The notes: a model not told the origin generated them from the letters alone. Shown: positions 32,683-42,045, counted from the stretch's first letter. The stretch: DNA of 64,000 nt from Alcanivorax sp. (GCA_022449455.1 JAKUPL010000015.1:1-64000); one strand, 5' to 3'. A program made the numbers and translations.

Positions 32683-34206
32683 TTACAGCTTGCCGTACTG
32701 GTCGCGCAGCGCCTTGCGGTTGAGCTTGCCCACGGCGGTCTTGGGAATGGCGTCGGTGAAGATCACCCGGCGTGGTTTCTTGTAGGACGCCACCTTTTCG
32801 GTCACGAAGGCGATCAGGGTGTCCTGGTTCGCGCTCTGGTCCGGCTTCAGTGCCACCACGGCGGTGACCGCCTCCACCCATTTGGCATCCTGGACGCCGA
32901 TCACGGCGCACTCCGCCACCGCCGGATGCGCCATCAGCACGTCCTCCACTTCGCGGGGATAAACGTTGTAACCGCCGGTGATGATCATGTCGGAGGTGCG
33001 GTCCTTGAGATGCAGATAACCGCGTTCATCGAACACCGCCACGTCCCGGGTGCGCAGCCAGCCACCCTCCATGAACATCTCCTGGTTCAGGGCCGGGGCA
33101 TTGTGGTAACCGGCCATCATCGACGGCGCGCGCACCGCGATCTCGCCGGGCTCGCCGGCGGGCACATCGCGCCCGGCCTCGTCCACCAGGCGGATCTCCA
33201 CATCCAGTGAGGGCCGGCCGCAGGCGCCCAACAGGTCGTCTTCGTGGTCCTCCGGGCGCAGTACGGCGATGGTCAGCGGGCACTCGGTCTGGCCGTAGTA
33301 CTGCCAGAACTTTTCCCGGCCCCACAGCTGCATGGCCTGCTCGATCACCGGCCGCGGCATGGGCGAGGCGCCGTAGATCACCTGGCGCAGGTGGCTGACG
33401 TCCGTGGTCACGAAGCGGGGGTGGCCGAGCAGCATCTGCAGCATGGTGGGCACCATGTTCACGGCGGTGATGCGCTCCTTCTCGATCAGATCCAGGAAGG
33501 TGTCCGGCTCGAAGCCGGGCATGATCACGGTGCGCGCGCCGCGCAGCCAGAATGGCAGCACGAACACGCCGGAGGCGTGGATCAGGGAGGCGGCGTGCAG
33601 CATGGCGTCGTCGCGCCGCACATTGACCAGGTTGAGCAGCACGTTGCGGCAGATGCCCGCGTAGGACGCCTGGGTGTGCTGGGCCGCCTTCAGGGTGCCG
33701 GTGGTGCCGGAGGTGAACAGGGTCAGGATCACGTCGTCCGGTTCCACCGCCACGTCCGGCGCCGCCTCGCTGCAGCCCGCGGCGGCGGCCAGCAGATCAT
33801 CGCCCACGGCATCGCCGCCGATGCCATGACAGATCAGCCCGGGGCGGGCGTCGCGCAGAGCCTCGGCCCGCTCCGCCAGGTCGGCGCCGTACAGCAGCAC
33901 CCCGGTGCCGGTTTCCTCCAGCATGCGGGCATGTTCCTCCATGGACAAACGGGCGTTCAGCGGCACGCGGTTGATACCCGCCTTCACGCAGGCGAAATCC
34001 ACCGGCACGCTGTACAGGCCGTTGTTGAGCAGCAGCGCGACCCGGTCGCCCCGCCGCACGCCCCGCTCGATCAGGGCGTGGGCCAATTGGTTGCTCAGCG
34101 TCTGGGTCTCGCCGAAGGTCAGACTCTCGTCGCCGAACACAATGGCGGTGCGCTCCGGGTTGTAGCCCGCGCCGCGGTGAATCAGATCCAGATAGGTCGT
34201 GGTCAT
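32683..34206 (-). CDS. AMP-forming acyl-CoA synthetase
   Basis: 507 residues of the ANL superfamily. Phosphate loop LFTSGTTGTLKAAQH (about residue 166), YGQTE (about 303), the aspartate hinge region around RDVAVFDERGYLHLKDRTSD and the C-terminal catalytic lysine in PKTAVGKLNRKAL are intact. Substrate may be a short, aromatic or branched acid; the sequence is closest in style to long-chain/aromatic acid CoA ligases. It follows the enoyl-CoA hydratase gene by 28 bp on the same strand, forming a two-gene operon divergent from a PaaX-like repressor. Confidence 0.88.
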   Translation of the reverse strand: MTTTYLDLIHRGAGYNPERTAIVFGDESLTFGETQTLSNQLAHALIERGVRRGDRVALLLNNGLYSVPVDFACVKAGINRVPLNARLSMEEHARMLEETGTGVLLYGADLAERAEALRDARPGLICHGIGGDAVGDDLLAAAAGCSEAAPDVAVEPDDVILTLFTSGTTGTLKAAQHTQASYAGICRNVLLNLVNVRRDDAMLHAASLIHASGVFVLPFWLRGARTVIMPGFEPDTFLDLIEKERITAVNMVPTMLQMLLGHPRFVTTDVSHLRQVIYGASPMPRPVIEQAMQLWGREKFWQYYGQTECPLTIAVLRPEDHEDDLLGACGRPSLDVEIRLVDEAGRDVPAGEPGEIAVRAPSMMAGYHNAPALNQEMFMEGGWLRTRDVAVFDERGYLHLKDRTSDMIITGGYNVYPREVEDVLMAHPAVAECAVIGVQDAKWVEAVTAVVALKPDQSANQDTLIAFVTEKVASYKKPRRVIFTDAIPKTAVGKLNRKALRDQYGKL

Positions 34207-34234
34207 TGCGTCTCTCTCCCGTTATCGTTCTTGT

Positions 34235-35014
34235 TCATTCGAATTCACCGTGGCGGCCGGCGCCTTTGGCGAAGCGGTCCGCGCCGGCGATGGCTTCCGC
34301 GAACACGATCGGGTAGCCGCCGGCGCCCTCCCGGCGCAGCGCTTCGGCCAGATCGTGGTCCCATTGGCGGTAAGCGGAGGCGCGATCCGCGTTCATGCAT
34401 TGCTGTGGGAAGCCGGCGATCTGGCGCGCCAGGGCCTCGGCGGACTGCAGAGCCGTGCCGTCGTCCACCACCCGGTTGGCCAGGCCCATTTGCAGGGCTT
34501 CCTCGGCGCCCACCGGGCGGCCGGTGAGGATCATGTCCAGGGCCCGCCCCTGGCCGACGATACGCGGCAGGCGCACCGTGCCGCCGTCGATCAGCGGTAC
34601 CCCCCAGCGCCGACAGAACACGCCGAACACCGCGGAACGCTCCACCACGCGCAGATCACAAAGCAGTGACAACTCCAAGCCACCGGCCACCGCGTGTCCG
34701 GACACCGCCGCGATCACCGGCTTGCTCAGTAGCATGCGGCTGGGCCCCATGGGCCCGGGACCGGTGCCCTCGGGCTCCACCTCGTTGCGGAGTTCGGGAT
34801 CGCCCAGGGCCGCCAGATCGGCGCCGGCGCAGAACGTACCGCCGGCGCCGGCCAGCACCGCCACCCGCGCCTCCGCATCGGCCTCGAACGCCTCGAAAGC
34901 GGCGCGTAACGCGGTGGCGGTGGGACGGTCCACCGCATTGCGTTTCTCCGGGCGGTTGATGATGATCGTGCGGATGGCACCGTTCGTCCGGGTAAGCACG
35001 GGAGATGTCGACAC
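34235..35014 (-). CDS. Enoyl-CoA hydratase/isomerase (crotonase superfamily)
   Basis: 259 residues. The crotonase core is clear: IINRPEKRNAVDR, GAGGTFCAGADLAALG (oxyanion hole), KPVIAAVSGHAVAGGLELSL, then RWGVPLIDGGTVRLPRIVG. In the canonical hydratase the catalytic Glu lies in the segment before GGT; here the local sequence is PLIDGG, so an acid at that point is Asp. The N-terminus starts right after GGGAGCTC. First gene of an operon with the acyl-CoA synthetase, and divergent (94 bp) from the PaaX-like regulator, its likely repressor. Confidence 0.87.
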   Translation of the reverse strand: MSTSPVLTRTNGAIRTIIINRPEKRNAVDRPTATALRAAFEAFEADAEARVAVLAGAGGTFCAGADLAALGDPELRNEVEPEGTGPGPMGPSRMLLSKPVIAAVSGHAVAGGLELSLLCDLRVVERSAVFGVFCRRWGVPLIDGGTVRLPRIVGQGRALDMILTGRPVGAEEALQMGLANRVVDDGTALQSAEALARQIAGFPQQCMNADRASAYRQWDHDLAEALRREGAGGYPIVFAEAIAGADRFAKGAGRHGEFE

Positions 35015-35108
35015 AGGGAGCTCCTCGCCGGGACGGTCGGGCCCCGATCCTATTTGTTACGCATTTCGTTTGTTTGTGTCAGATTAAGATATATTTCAGG
35101 TACTGTCC

Positions 35109-35936
35109 ATGAAAGACAAAAAAGGAAATGTGGGGCCGGCTTCTTCGGACACCGTGCTGAGTGCCACCGATCTGGTGCTGGATTTGCTTGCCACCCACGA
35201 CCGCCACCAATTGTCGGTGGCGGCGCTCTGCCACGCCGGCGAGCTGTTCGGCCTGCGCGCGCAGAATGTACGGGTGGCCCTGAACCGGCTACAACGCCAG
35301 CAACGGGTGGTCAGCCCGGAGCGGGGACTGTATCGGTTGGATACCACCACCGGCGGCCTGTTGGGTGAGGTGGAAGGCTGGCTGCGCCGCGAGCAGCGTG
35401 TGCAGGCGTGGCACGGCGGCTGGGCGGCGGTGCTGGATACCGCGGTGGCGCGCCGCGACAAAACCGCCTGGCGCCACCATGAACGGGCGCTGGCGCTGCG
35501 CGGCTTTCGTCTGCTCGGCGACACCGGGCTGCGGCTGCGTCCGGACAATCTGAGCGGCGGCGTGGCCGGCCTGCGCACGGACCTGGCTGGCCTGGGCCTG
35601 GCCGGGGAGGCGCGGGTGTTCGCGGTCGACGAGCTGTCCAGCGCGGACGATAAGCAGGCCCGGCGCCTCTGGGATTGCCTGGCGCTTAAGCAGCAATACC
35701 GACAAATGACCCGTGAACTGGCCGCCAGCCACAAGACGCTGGCCCGCCGCCCGGAACCGGATGCCGCCACCGAGAGCCTGTTGCTCGGTCGTGCCGCCAT
35801 CCGTCTGATTCTGCTCGACCCGCTACTGCCCGATAGCCTGATCGACAACCGCCCCCGTCACCGCCTGATTGAACGCATGGGCGCCTACCAGCGCGATGCC
35901 AAGGCGATCTGGATGCGGTTGCTGGATCAGTTTTGA
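35109..35936 (+). CDS. PaaX-like transcriptional repressor
   Basis: 275 residues. An N-terminal winged-helix domain (about 18-85; LFGLRAQNVRVALNRLQRQQ) precedes a PaaX central domain with GFRLLGDTGLRLRPDNLSGG and a C-terminal helical domain ending LIERMGAYQRDAKAIWMR. PaaX regulators sense phenylacetyl-CoA or similar thioesters. The divergent CoA ligase/enoyl-CoA hydratase operon would make or consume such an effector, which supports local repression. There is no clear ribosome site before the ATG. The intergenic region is AT-rich (TTAAGATATATT near 35083-35094). Confidence 0.82.
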   Translation: MKDKKGNVGPASSDTVLSATDLVLDLLATHDRHQLSVAALCHAGELFGLRAQNVRVALNRLQRQQRVVSPERGLYRLDTTTGGLLGEVEGWLRREQRVQAWHGGWAAVLDTAVARRDKTAWRHHERALALRGFRLLGDTGLRLRPDNLSGGVAGLRTDLAGLGLAGEARVFAVDELSSADDKQARRLWDCLALKQQYRQMTRELAASHKTLARRPEPDAATESLLLGRAAIRLILLDPLLPDSLIDNRPRHRLIERMGAYQRDAKAIWMRLLDQF

Positions 35937-35967
35937 ACGGGCCGGGCCTTTATCGGAAGTGATTCAA

Positions 35968-36855
35968 TTACCGGAAGTGATTCAGGGCATCCGTGGACGG
36001 CAGCGGAATGCATTCCTGGTCGTCCGCGTCCGGCAGTTTCATGCGGCCCGCTTGCCAGTCTTCCGCCGCCTGACGGAGGCGGTCCTTGGACGAGGACACG
36101 AAATTCCAGAACAGGAAGCGCTCGCCCAGCGGTTCGCCGCCCAGCACCATCACCGTGGCGGGCGCCACCGCGCGTATCGAGGACGCCTTGGGGCTGAGCA
36201 CCGCCATGCCGCCGGCGGTCACCGGCTGGCCGCCCACTTCCACCGCGCCGTCGGCCACGTAGAGGGCGCGCTCGCGGAAGTCGACGGGGATCTCGGCGGT
36301 GGCGCCGCGCTCCATTTGCAGGTGGGCGTAGAACAGCGGCGAGTGGGTGCGCACGCCCGCCGTCAGGCCGTAGGCGCTGCCGGCGATCAGCTGCCCGGCG
36401 ACACCGGCGTCCTGCCAGGCCGGCAAATCGTCACCGGCATGGTTGGAGAACGACGGCGCGGTTTCCTCGTCGGCGGTGGGCAGCGCCACCCAGGCCTGGA
36501 TGCCGTGCACATGGTCGCCGCTGGCGCGGGCCTTTTCGAAGCGTTCGCTGTGGGTGATGCCGCTGCCGGCGGTCATCCAGTTCACCTCCTTGGGGTGGAT
36601 GGCCTGCTCATAGCCCAGGCTGTCGCGGTGCATCACCTCGCCGGAGAACAGGTAGGTGACGGTGGACAGGCCGATGTGCGGGTGGGGCCGCACATCCAGG
36701 CCGCGATCAATGCCCGCCGCCAGGTCCATCGGCCCCATATGGTCGAAGAAAATAAAGGGCCCCACCATGCGCCGCTTGGCGAAGGGCAGCACGCGGCCCA
36801 CCTGCAGGCCGCCGCCCAGATCACGGCGGCGCTGCTCAATCAGCATCTCTATCAT
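35968..36855 (-). CDS. Pirin-family cupin protein
   Basis: 295 residues, two cupin domains. The iron-binding motif of pirins is intact: RPHPHIGLSTVTYLFSGEV gives two His, and NWMTAGSGITHSERF gives His and Glu. FIFFDHMGP before it is also diagnostic. Many bacterial pirins show quercetinase-like activity or modulate other enzymes; no specific role can be assigned. AAGGAGAT precedes the ATG. Upstream on the same strand lies a degenerate isochorismatase-like fragment. Confidence 0.9.
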   Translation of the reverse strand: MIEMLIEQRRRDLGGGLQVGRVLPFAKRRMVGPFIFFDHMGPMDLAAGIDRGLDVRPHPHIGLSTVTYLFSGEVMHRDSLGYEQAIHPKEVNWMTAGSGITHSERFEKARASGDHVHGIQAWVALPTADEETAPSFSNHAGDDLPAWQDAGVAGQLIAGSAYGLTAGVRTHSPLFYAHLQMERGATAEIPVDFRERALYVADGAVEVGGQPVTAGGMAVLSPKASSIRAVAPATVMVLGGEPLGERFLFWNFVSSSKDRLRQAAEDWQAGRMKLPDADDQECIPLPSTDALNHFR

Positions 36856-36895
36856 GTGATCTCCTTGCCGGCCGGTTACGCGGGTGCCGGCGTGT

Positions 36896-37168
36896 TCAGC
36901 AGTTGTTGCTCCCAGAGATAGGCGATGCCGCTGCCAGGGCCACCCAGGTCATCAGGTGGGCGCCGACCGCCGCCATGCGTTGCAGCGCGCCCTGGCGGTC
37001 TTCCCAGGTATTGATGAAGGTGCGGTCGGTCATTTCCTGGCCGGGAAAGACATCGGTGATATGGAGAAAGAGTACCCCGCCCCGCTCGGCGATCACACTG
37101 GTTTGCTGGACGGGCTCACCGAACGGCTGATCGAGTATTTCGAGCAGCAGCCGGATTTCACCGCCGCG
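36896..37168 (-). pseudogene. Degenerate isochorismatase-type hydrolase fragment
   Basis: The minus frame encodes TDRTFINTWEDR followed immediately by GALQRMAAVGAHLMTWVALA. In YcaC/isochorismatase-type hydrolases the first pattern (RxxxNxWED) and the second (DRMxxAGAxLMTW) are about 80 residues apart, with the catalytic Cys between them. Here they are fused, so the core including the nucleophile appears deleted; the tail then ends in a cysteine-terminated random sequence. The frame stays open upstream to about 37240 but without a convincing N-terminus; a GTG at 37096 would give 66 residues. A plus-strand frame from 37061 to 37177 also has coding-like codon use, so the interpretation is tentative. 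The rest of the gap 36856-37242 shows nothing else. Confidence 0.4.
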
Positions 37169-37242
37169 GCCGGCTGAAGCGTTCGCCCGGCGTCGTGCTA
37201 TTGTCCAGGGTTCTTCGCTAGGACTGAACAGGAGTACCTCCC

Positions 37243-37740
37243 ATGTCCGCTTTGCTCGACGCCGCGCCGGCGGCCCTTGGCCGTATCGACACCCGCCCGT
37301 TGTTCGCCATCAAAATGACCGTGGCGCCGCCCCAGGAACTGGGCGAGACGCCGTTCGGTCGCCGTCGGGTGGCGGTGGTCACCGGCGGGGAGTTTGAAAG
37401 CGCGCGGCCGGCGCTCAACGGTCGCGTGCTGACCGGCGGCAGCGATTGGCTGACCTTCCGCGACGACGGCGTGGTCACCCTGGATGTGCGGCTGGTGCTG
37501 GAAACCGCCGGGGGTCTGACCATCGGCATGCACTACAACGGTTACCGGCACGGGCCGGAAGCGGTGATGGCGCGGCTGGCCGGCGGCGAGGACGTGGACC
37601 CCGCCGAGTATTACTTCCGCGCGGCGGTGCGCTTTGAAACCGCCGCGCCGGCGCTGGACGCACTCAACCGGATGGTGGCGGTGGCCACCGGCCACCGCTA
37701 TCCGGATGGCCCCTTGTACCACGTGTTCGAGGTGCTTTGA
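37243..37740 (+). CDS. DUF3237 domain protein
   Basis: 165 residues covering one DUF3237 domain: ALGRIDTRPLFAIKMTV, GRRRVAVVTGGEFESARPALNGRVL, GSDWLTFRDDGVVTLDVRL and a second half with GMHYNGYR and YYFRAAVRFETA. DUF3237 proteins are beta-rich and have no firmly known reaction; they are frequent in aromatic- and fatty-acid-degradation clusters. CAGGAG lies about 10 bp before the ATG. It is convergent with the MFS gene 7 bp downstream. Confidence 0.85.
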   Translation: MSALLDAAPAALGRIDTRPLFAIKMTVAPPQELGETPFGRRRVAVVTGGEFESARPALNGRVLTGGSDWLTFRDDGVVTLDVRLVLETAGGLTIGMHYNGYRHGPEAVMARLAGGEDVDPAEYYFRAAVRFETAAPALDALNRMVAVATGHRYPDGPLYHVFEVL

Positions 37741-37747
37741 GGTCGCT

Positions 37748-39034
37748 TCAGGCGGTGGTCGGGGCATCCGCCTTGCGGATCAGGAACACCGCCGCGGCGG
37801 CCAGCAGGCAGGCGGCACCGGCGGCCACGAACGCCGGTGTGTAGGTGAGCAGCAGGGTGCGCGACAGGCCGGCGCCGTAGGCGGCCAGGGCGCCGCCGAG
37901 CTGATGGCCGGCGAAGATCCAGCCGAACAGCATGCCTGCCCGTTGCGGGCCGAAGGCGCGGCCGGCCAGTTTCACCGTGGGCGGCACCGTGGCGATCCAG
38001 TCCAGGCCGTAGAACAGAGCGAACAGCGACAGGCCGTACAGCGTGAAATCCGAGAACGGCAGCCAGAACAGACTCAGCCCGCGCAGGCCGTAGTACCAGC
38101 ACAGCAGCTTGCGATTGTCGAAGCGATCCGACAGCCAGCCGGACAGAATGGTACCGACCAGATCGAAGGCGCCCATCAGCGCCAGCACCGAGGCGGCGGG
38201 CAGCGGCGACAGACCGAAGTCGCCACAGAAGGCGATAAAGTGAGTCTGGATCAGCCCGTTGGTGCTCAGGCCGCAGATAAAGAAAGTGCCGAACAGTACC
38301 CAGAACACCCGGTTGCGCAGGGCGCCGCGCAGCAGCCGCAGCGGTTCCAGAAACGACATGGGCGCGGTGGCCGGCGGCGTCTCCACCGGGGTGCCGTCGT
38401 CCGGCGCGCCGAACGGCCGCAGTCGCAGCTGGTGCGGATGATCGCGCACCAGCAGCCACACCAGCACCGCCACGCCGGCGCAGCACAGCGCCACCGGCAT
38501 CAGCGCCCAGCGCCAGCCGGCCTGCTCGATCAGCCAGGTGGCCAGCGGCAAAAACAGCAATTGCCCGGTGGCGACACTGGCGGTGAGCATGCCGATCACC
38601 AGGCCCCGGTGCCGTTCGAACCAGCGATTGGCCACCACCGCGCCGAGCACCAGGGCGATCAAACCGGAGCCCAGGCCCAGCACTACGCCCCACAGCAGCA
38701 CCAGATGCCAGAGCCGGGTCATCTGCGTGGACAGCGCCAGGCCGGCGGCCACCAGCAGCAGGGCGCTGGTCATGATGCGACGCAGTCCGAAGCGCTCGAT
38801 CAGCATGGCGGAGAACGGCGCCATCAGACCGAACAGCACGAAGCGCAGCGCCAGCGCCGTGGAGATCTGCTCGGTGTTCCAACCGAATTCGTCGCCCAGC
38901 GGGCGTAAAAAAGCCCCCGGCATGCCCAGCGCCGCCGACGCGGAGAGCATGGTCATAAAGGTGACGCCGGCGATCACCCAGGCGTAGTGAACGCCTCGTT
39001 GTTGCAAACGGGCAGCCAGGGGGGAAGAGAACAT
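37748..39034 (-). CDS. MFS transporter of the oxalate/formate-antiporter (monocarboxylate) type
   Basis: 428 residues, 12 membrane helices. The N-terminus RGVHYAWVIAGVTFMTMLSAS followed by PLGDEFGWNTEQIS is typical of the OxlT/monocarboxylate porter branch of the MFS, and AVVANRWFERHRGLVIGMLT is the conserved loop between helices 4 and 5. Substrate is likely a carboxylate. Its ATG follows the thiolase stop directly (TAAATG), so it is co-transcribed with the thiolase; uptake of an acid that ends in acyl-CoA metabolism is a plausible link. Confidence 0.87.
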   Translation of the reverse strand: MFSSPLAARLQQRGVHYAWVIAGVTFMTMLSASAALGMPGAFLRPLGDEFGWNTEQISTALALRFVLFGLMAPFSAMLIERFGLRRIMTSALLLVAAGLALSTQMTRLWHLVLLWGVVLGLGSGLIALVLGAVVANRWFERHRGLVIGMLTASVATGQLLFLPLATWLIEQAGWRWALMPVALCCAGVAVLVWLLVRDHPHQLRLRPFGAPDDGTPVETPPATAPMSFLEPLRLLRGALRNRVFWVLFGTFFICGLSTNGLIQTHFIAFCGDFGLSPLPAASVLALMGAFDLVGTILSGWLSDRFDNRKLLCWYYGLRGLSLFWLPFSDFTLYGLSLFALFYGLDWIATVPPTVKLAGRAFGPQRAGMLFGWIFAGHQLGGALAAYGAGLSRTLLLTYTPAFVAAGAACLLAAAAVFLIRKADAPTTA

Positions 39035-40168
39035 TTACAGGGCTTCCAGAATCGTGGCCACGCCTTGCCCGCCGCCGATGCACTGGGTGGCCAGGGCGTA
39101 GCGGCCGTGGTGGCGTTGCAGCAGGGCGGCGGCTTTGCCGGTGATGCGCGCGCCAGTGGCCCCCAACGGGTGACCGATGGCCATGCCGCCGCCGTCCAGG
39201 TTGACGGTGGCCGGATCCAGGCGCAGATCGCCGATGCAGGCCAGAGCCTGGGAGGCGAAGGCTTCGTTGATTTCCACCACGTCCAGATCATCGGCGCCGA
39301 GACCGGCGCGGGCCAGGGCTTTTTGCGTGGCCGGGATCGGCCCCAGGCCCATCACGGCCGGATCACAGCCGGCGCTGGCCATGGCGCGGATGCGGGCGCT
39401 GGGCGCCAGGCCGTAACGGGCGGCGAACGCCTCACTGGTAACCAGTACCGCCGAGGCGCCGTCGGTGAGCGGTGAAGAGGTGCCGGCGGTGACCACACCG
39501 TTTTCGTCGAAGGCCGGCGGCAGCTTCGCCAGGGCCTCCAGGGAGGTGGTGGGCCGGATGCAGCCGTCCTCGGCGATCCGGTTTCCATCGCCGATGTCGA
39601 TGCCCACGATTTCGTCGCTCAGCCGGCCCTGTTCCCTGGCGGCGGTGGCTTTGCGGTGGGATTCCAGGGCCATTTGCTCCTGGTCGGCGCGGGGGATCGA
39701 ATAGCGTTTCGCCACGTTCTCGGCGGTCCGGCCCATGGAAATGTAGGCGTCGGTATGCTCACGCAGCCAGGGGTTGGGGGAAAAGTTGAATCCGCCTTGG
39801 GGCACCATGGTCATGGATTCCACGCCCACGCACAGATAGGCGTCGCCCAGGCCGGCTTCGATGTGCGCGGCGGCGATGTGGATGGCGGACATGGACGAGC
39901 CGCAAAAGCGATTTACCGTCATGCCGCCGACCTGCTCGGGCAGGCCGCTGAGCAGGCCGACGATGCGCGCCAGGTTGTTGCCCTGGGCGGCCTCCGGATA
40001 GGCACAGCCGAGGATTACATCCTCAAGCAGCGCCGGGTCCAGGTCGGTGCGCGCCAGCAGGCCACGAACCACCTGGCTGGCCAGGTCGTCCGGGCGGACC
40101 GGGGCGAGCCGGCCTTTGTTGGCGAAATGGAACGGAGAGCGGGCGTAAGCGGCGATCACGGCTTTCAT
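39035..40168 (-). CDS. Acetyl-CoA C-acyltransferase (thiolase)
   Basis: 377 residues. Catalytic residues of thiolase are present: Cys in NRFCGSSMSAIH (about residue 87), His in GGMAIGHPLGATGAR (about 335) and Cys in QCIGGGQG (about 365). Length and the wording VILGCAYPEAAQGNNLARIV match the degradative FadA/PcaF-like group. It catalyses thiolytic cleavage of 3-oxoacyl-CoA, so it could complete the pathway of the acyl-CoA synthetase and hydratase nearby, although these lie in a separate operon. Confidence 0.9.
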   Translation of the reverse strand: MKAVIAAYARSPFHFANKGRLAPVRPDDLASQVVRGLLARTDLDPALLEDVILGCAYPEAAQGNNLARIVGLLSGLPEQVGGMTVNRFCGSSMSAIHIAAAHIEAGLGDAYLCVGVESMTMVPQGGFNFSPNPWLREHTDAYISMGRTAENVAKRYSIPRADQEQMALESHRKATAAREQGRLSDEIVGIDIGDGNRIAEDGCIRPTTSLEALAKLPPAFDENGVVTAGTSSPLTDGASAVLVTSEAFAARYGLAPSARIRAMASAGCDPAVMGLGPIPATQKALARAGLGADDLDVVEINEAFASQALACIGDLRLDPATVNLDGGGMAIGHPLGATGARITGKAAALLQRHHGRYALATQCIGGGQGVATILEAL

Positions 40169-40184
40169 GGTGTGCCTCTCGGTT

Positions 40185-41582
40185 TTAAGGGACCAGTTTC
40201 AGTAAGGGGCCGCCGGGCAATTGGCGCAGCCAGGGCAGGCCGTTGACCAGGGCGATACCGATCAGCGCCGCCACCATGACCGCGCACAGTGCCGCCAGAT
40301 CACCGGGGCGCAGCCACGACATCAGGGTACCGCCGGCGATCAGAATGCCCAGGCGCACGGCACTGCCGAGCAGCGGCCAGGTCATGCGCCCGGCGCCCTG
40401 GCTGGCGAAGTACAGGGCCAGGCCCACGCCCAGGAAGCCGTAGGCCGGCGCCACGGTGCGTAGATAGAGCGCGCCGGTGGCGATGGCCTCGGCGTCGTCG
40501 GTGAACAGCCGCAGCCAGGGTTCGGGAAAGAAAGCGGCGGCCAGCCCCACCACCTCGGTGGCGATAAAGGCCACCGCCGCGCCGGTCCAGGCGATGCGTC
40601 GCGCGCGGTGGGCCTGGCCGGCCCCCAGGTTCATGCCCACCATGGCCACCAGGGCGGTGCCGAAGCCGAACACGATGGGAATCTGCAGGTACTCGATGCG
40701 GATGCCGAGCCCGAAGCCGGCCAGGGCCTCCATGCTGGTGCGCGCCACGAAGAAAGTGGCGGCCATCACGCACAGATTGGAAAGCACCGTGTTCAGCGAC
40801 GACCACAGTCCGACGCCAAGAATAGCGGCGAACAGGTCGCGCCGCAGGGCCAGCCCCCGACGCAGGCGCACGCCACCGTGGCCACGCACCAGCACGGCCA
40901 GCAGGATCAGGGTGGCGACCAGATAGTAAATCGCCAGTGCCAGACCGGCGCCGACGATGCCCAGCGCCGGCAGCGGGCCGACGCCGAAAATCAGTGCCGG
41001 CGACAGCACCAGCAGCCCGGGTACGCCGCCGGTCAGCACCCAGGCGGGGGCGCGCATGTTGCCGGCGCCGCGCAGCACCGCCGACAGGCCGTTCATCAAC
41101 CACAGAAAGGTGACGCCGGAGAACAACGCGGTGGAGTAGGCCACCGCCGCGTCCAGGGCGGCGCCTTCCCCGCCGAGCAGCGCGTACAGCGGCCGCGCGA
41201 AAAGGATCACCAGTGCCGAACACAGCAGGCCGAGGACGGTGGCGATCACCGCGGCGTGCAGGGCCAGGGCGTCGGCGCGCTCGGTGTCGCCGGCGCCCAG
41301 CGCGCGGGCGATGGCCGAGGAGATGCCGCCGCCGATGCCGCCGGCGGACATCATCATCATCAACATCACCAGCGGGAACACCAGGGCGGCGCCGGCCAGG
41401 GCGTCCACGCCCAGCAGCCCCACATAGTAGCTTTCCAGAAAGTTGGCGGTGGCCTGGGCCAGCATCACCACCAGGTTGGGGGCGGCCAGGGCCAGCAGCG
41501 TCGGCAGCACCGGGCCGTGCAGAATGCGCTGGGTGCGTGCCGGCGCGCGGGCGTTGGCCGGGGCGGTGGCGACCTGGCTCAT
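40185..41582 (-). CDS. MATE-family multidrug/cation antiporter
   Basis: 465 residues with 12 membrane helices arranged as two MatE repeats. The N-terminal segment GPVLPTLLALAAPNLVVMLAQ and FLESYYVGLLGVDALAGAAL are typical. These proteins export cationic drugs in exchange for sodium or protons. The gene is 16 bp upstream of the thiolase on the same strand and 10 bp downstream of a PaaI-type thioesterase; together with a TetR regulator further upstream it suggests a locally controlled export operon. Confidence 0.9.
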   Translation of the reverse strand: MSQVATAPANARAPARTQRILHGPVLPTLLALAAPNLVVMLAQATANFLESYYVGLLGVDALAGAALVFPLVMLMMMMSAGGIGGGISSAIARALGAGDTERADALALHAAVIATVLGLLCSALVILFARPLYALLGGEGAALDAAVAYSTALFSGVTFLWLMNGLSAVLRGAGNMRAPAWVLTGGVPGLLVLSPALIFGVGPLPALGIVGAGLALAIYYLVATLILLAVLVRGHGGVRLRRGLALRRDLFAAILGVGLWSSLNTVLSNLCVMAATFFVARTSMEALAGFGLGIRIEYLQIPIVFGFGTALVAMVGMNLGAGQAHRARRIAWTGAAVAFIATEVVGLAAAFFPEPWLRLFTDDAEAIATGALYLRTVAPAYGFLGVGLALYFASQGAGRMTWPLLGSAVRLGILIAGGTLMSWLRPGDLAALCAVMVAALIGIALVNGLPWLRQLPGGPLLKLVP

Positions 41583-41592
41583 GGCGTGGGCC

Positions 41593-42024
41593 TCAGAGAA
41601 GAATCAGGGTGGAGGTGGCGCTGGCGTAAAGCTTGCCGGCGGCATCGGTGAGCCGGGCTTCGGCGAAGGCCAGCCGCCGGCCTTTGGTGACCACCTTGCC
41701 TTCGGCGCGCACCGGGCCGGTGTCCTTGGTCATGGCCCGGTGGTAGGCCACCTTCAGTTCGGCGGTGCTGTAGCCCTGGCCGGCGTCCAGGGTGGAGTGC
41801 ACGGCGCAGCCGCAGGCGGAATCCAGCAGAGTGGCGGCGTAGCCGCCGTGCACGGTGCCGATCGGGTTGTAGACCTTTTCCGTGGGCTGGCCTTCGAACA
41901 CCACCCGGCCTTCTTCCAGCTCCACCAGGGAAAATTCCATGGTGTGGCCGATGCCCCGGTGGGTGTCGTTCTGGAGGGCGTGTTGCAGTACCTGCAGGCC
42001 GGTCATGTCGGAGAGCGTGGTCAT
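41593..42024 (-). CDS. PaaI-family hotdog-fold thioesterase
   Basis: 143 residues, single hotdog domain. The catalytic-type motif is IGTVHGGYAATLLDSACGCAV (His-Gly-Gly, then Asp), followed by ELKVAYHRAMTKDTGPVRAEG. PaaI-type enzymes hydrolyse aromatic or short acyl-CoAs and often rescue CoA from dead-end thioesters. AAAGGAA precedes the ATG. It is followed by the MATE gene and preceded by a TetR regulator, all on the minus strand with short gaps. Confidence 0.88.
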   Translation of the reverse strand: MTTLSDMTGLQVLQHALQNDTHRGIGHTMEFSLVELEEGRVVFEGQPTEKVYNPIGTVHGGYAATLLDSACGCAVHSTLDAGQGYSTAELKVAYHRAMTKDTGPVRAEGKVVTKGRRLAFAEARLTDAAGKLYASATSTLILL

Positions 42025-42045
42025 GGCGTATTCCTTTAAGTCGGT

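Noticed and set aside
37061-37177. Small plus-strand gene of 38 codons (MEKEYPAPLGDHTG...)
   Set aside because: Codon use looks coding-like, but it is antisense to the isochorismatase-like fragment, has no ribosome site and no family I recognise.
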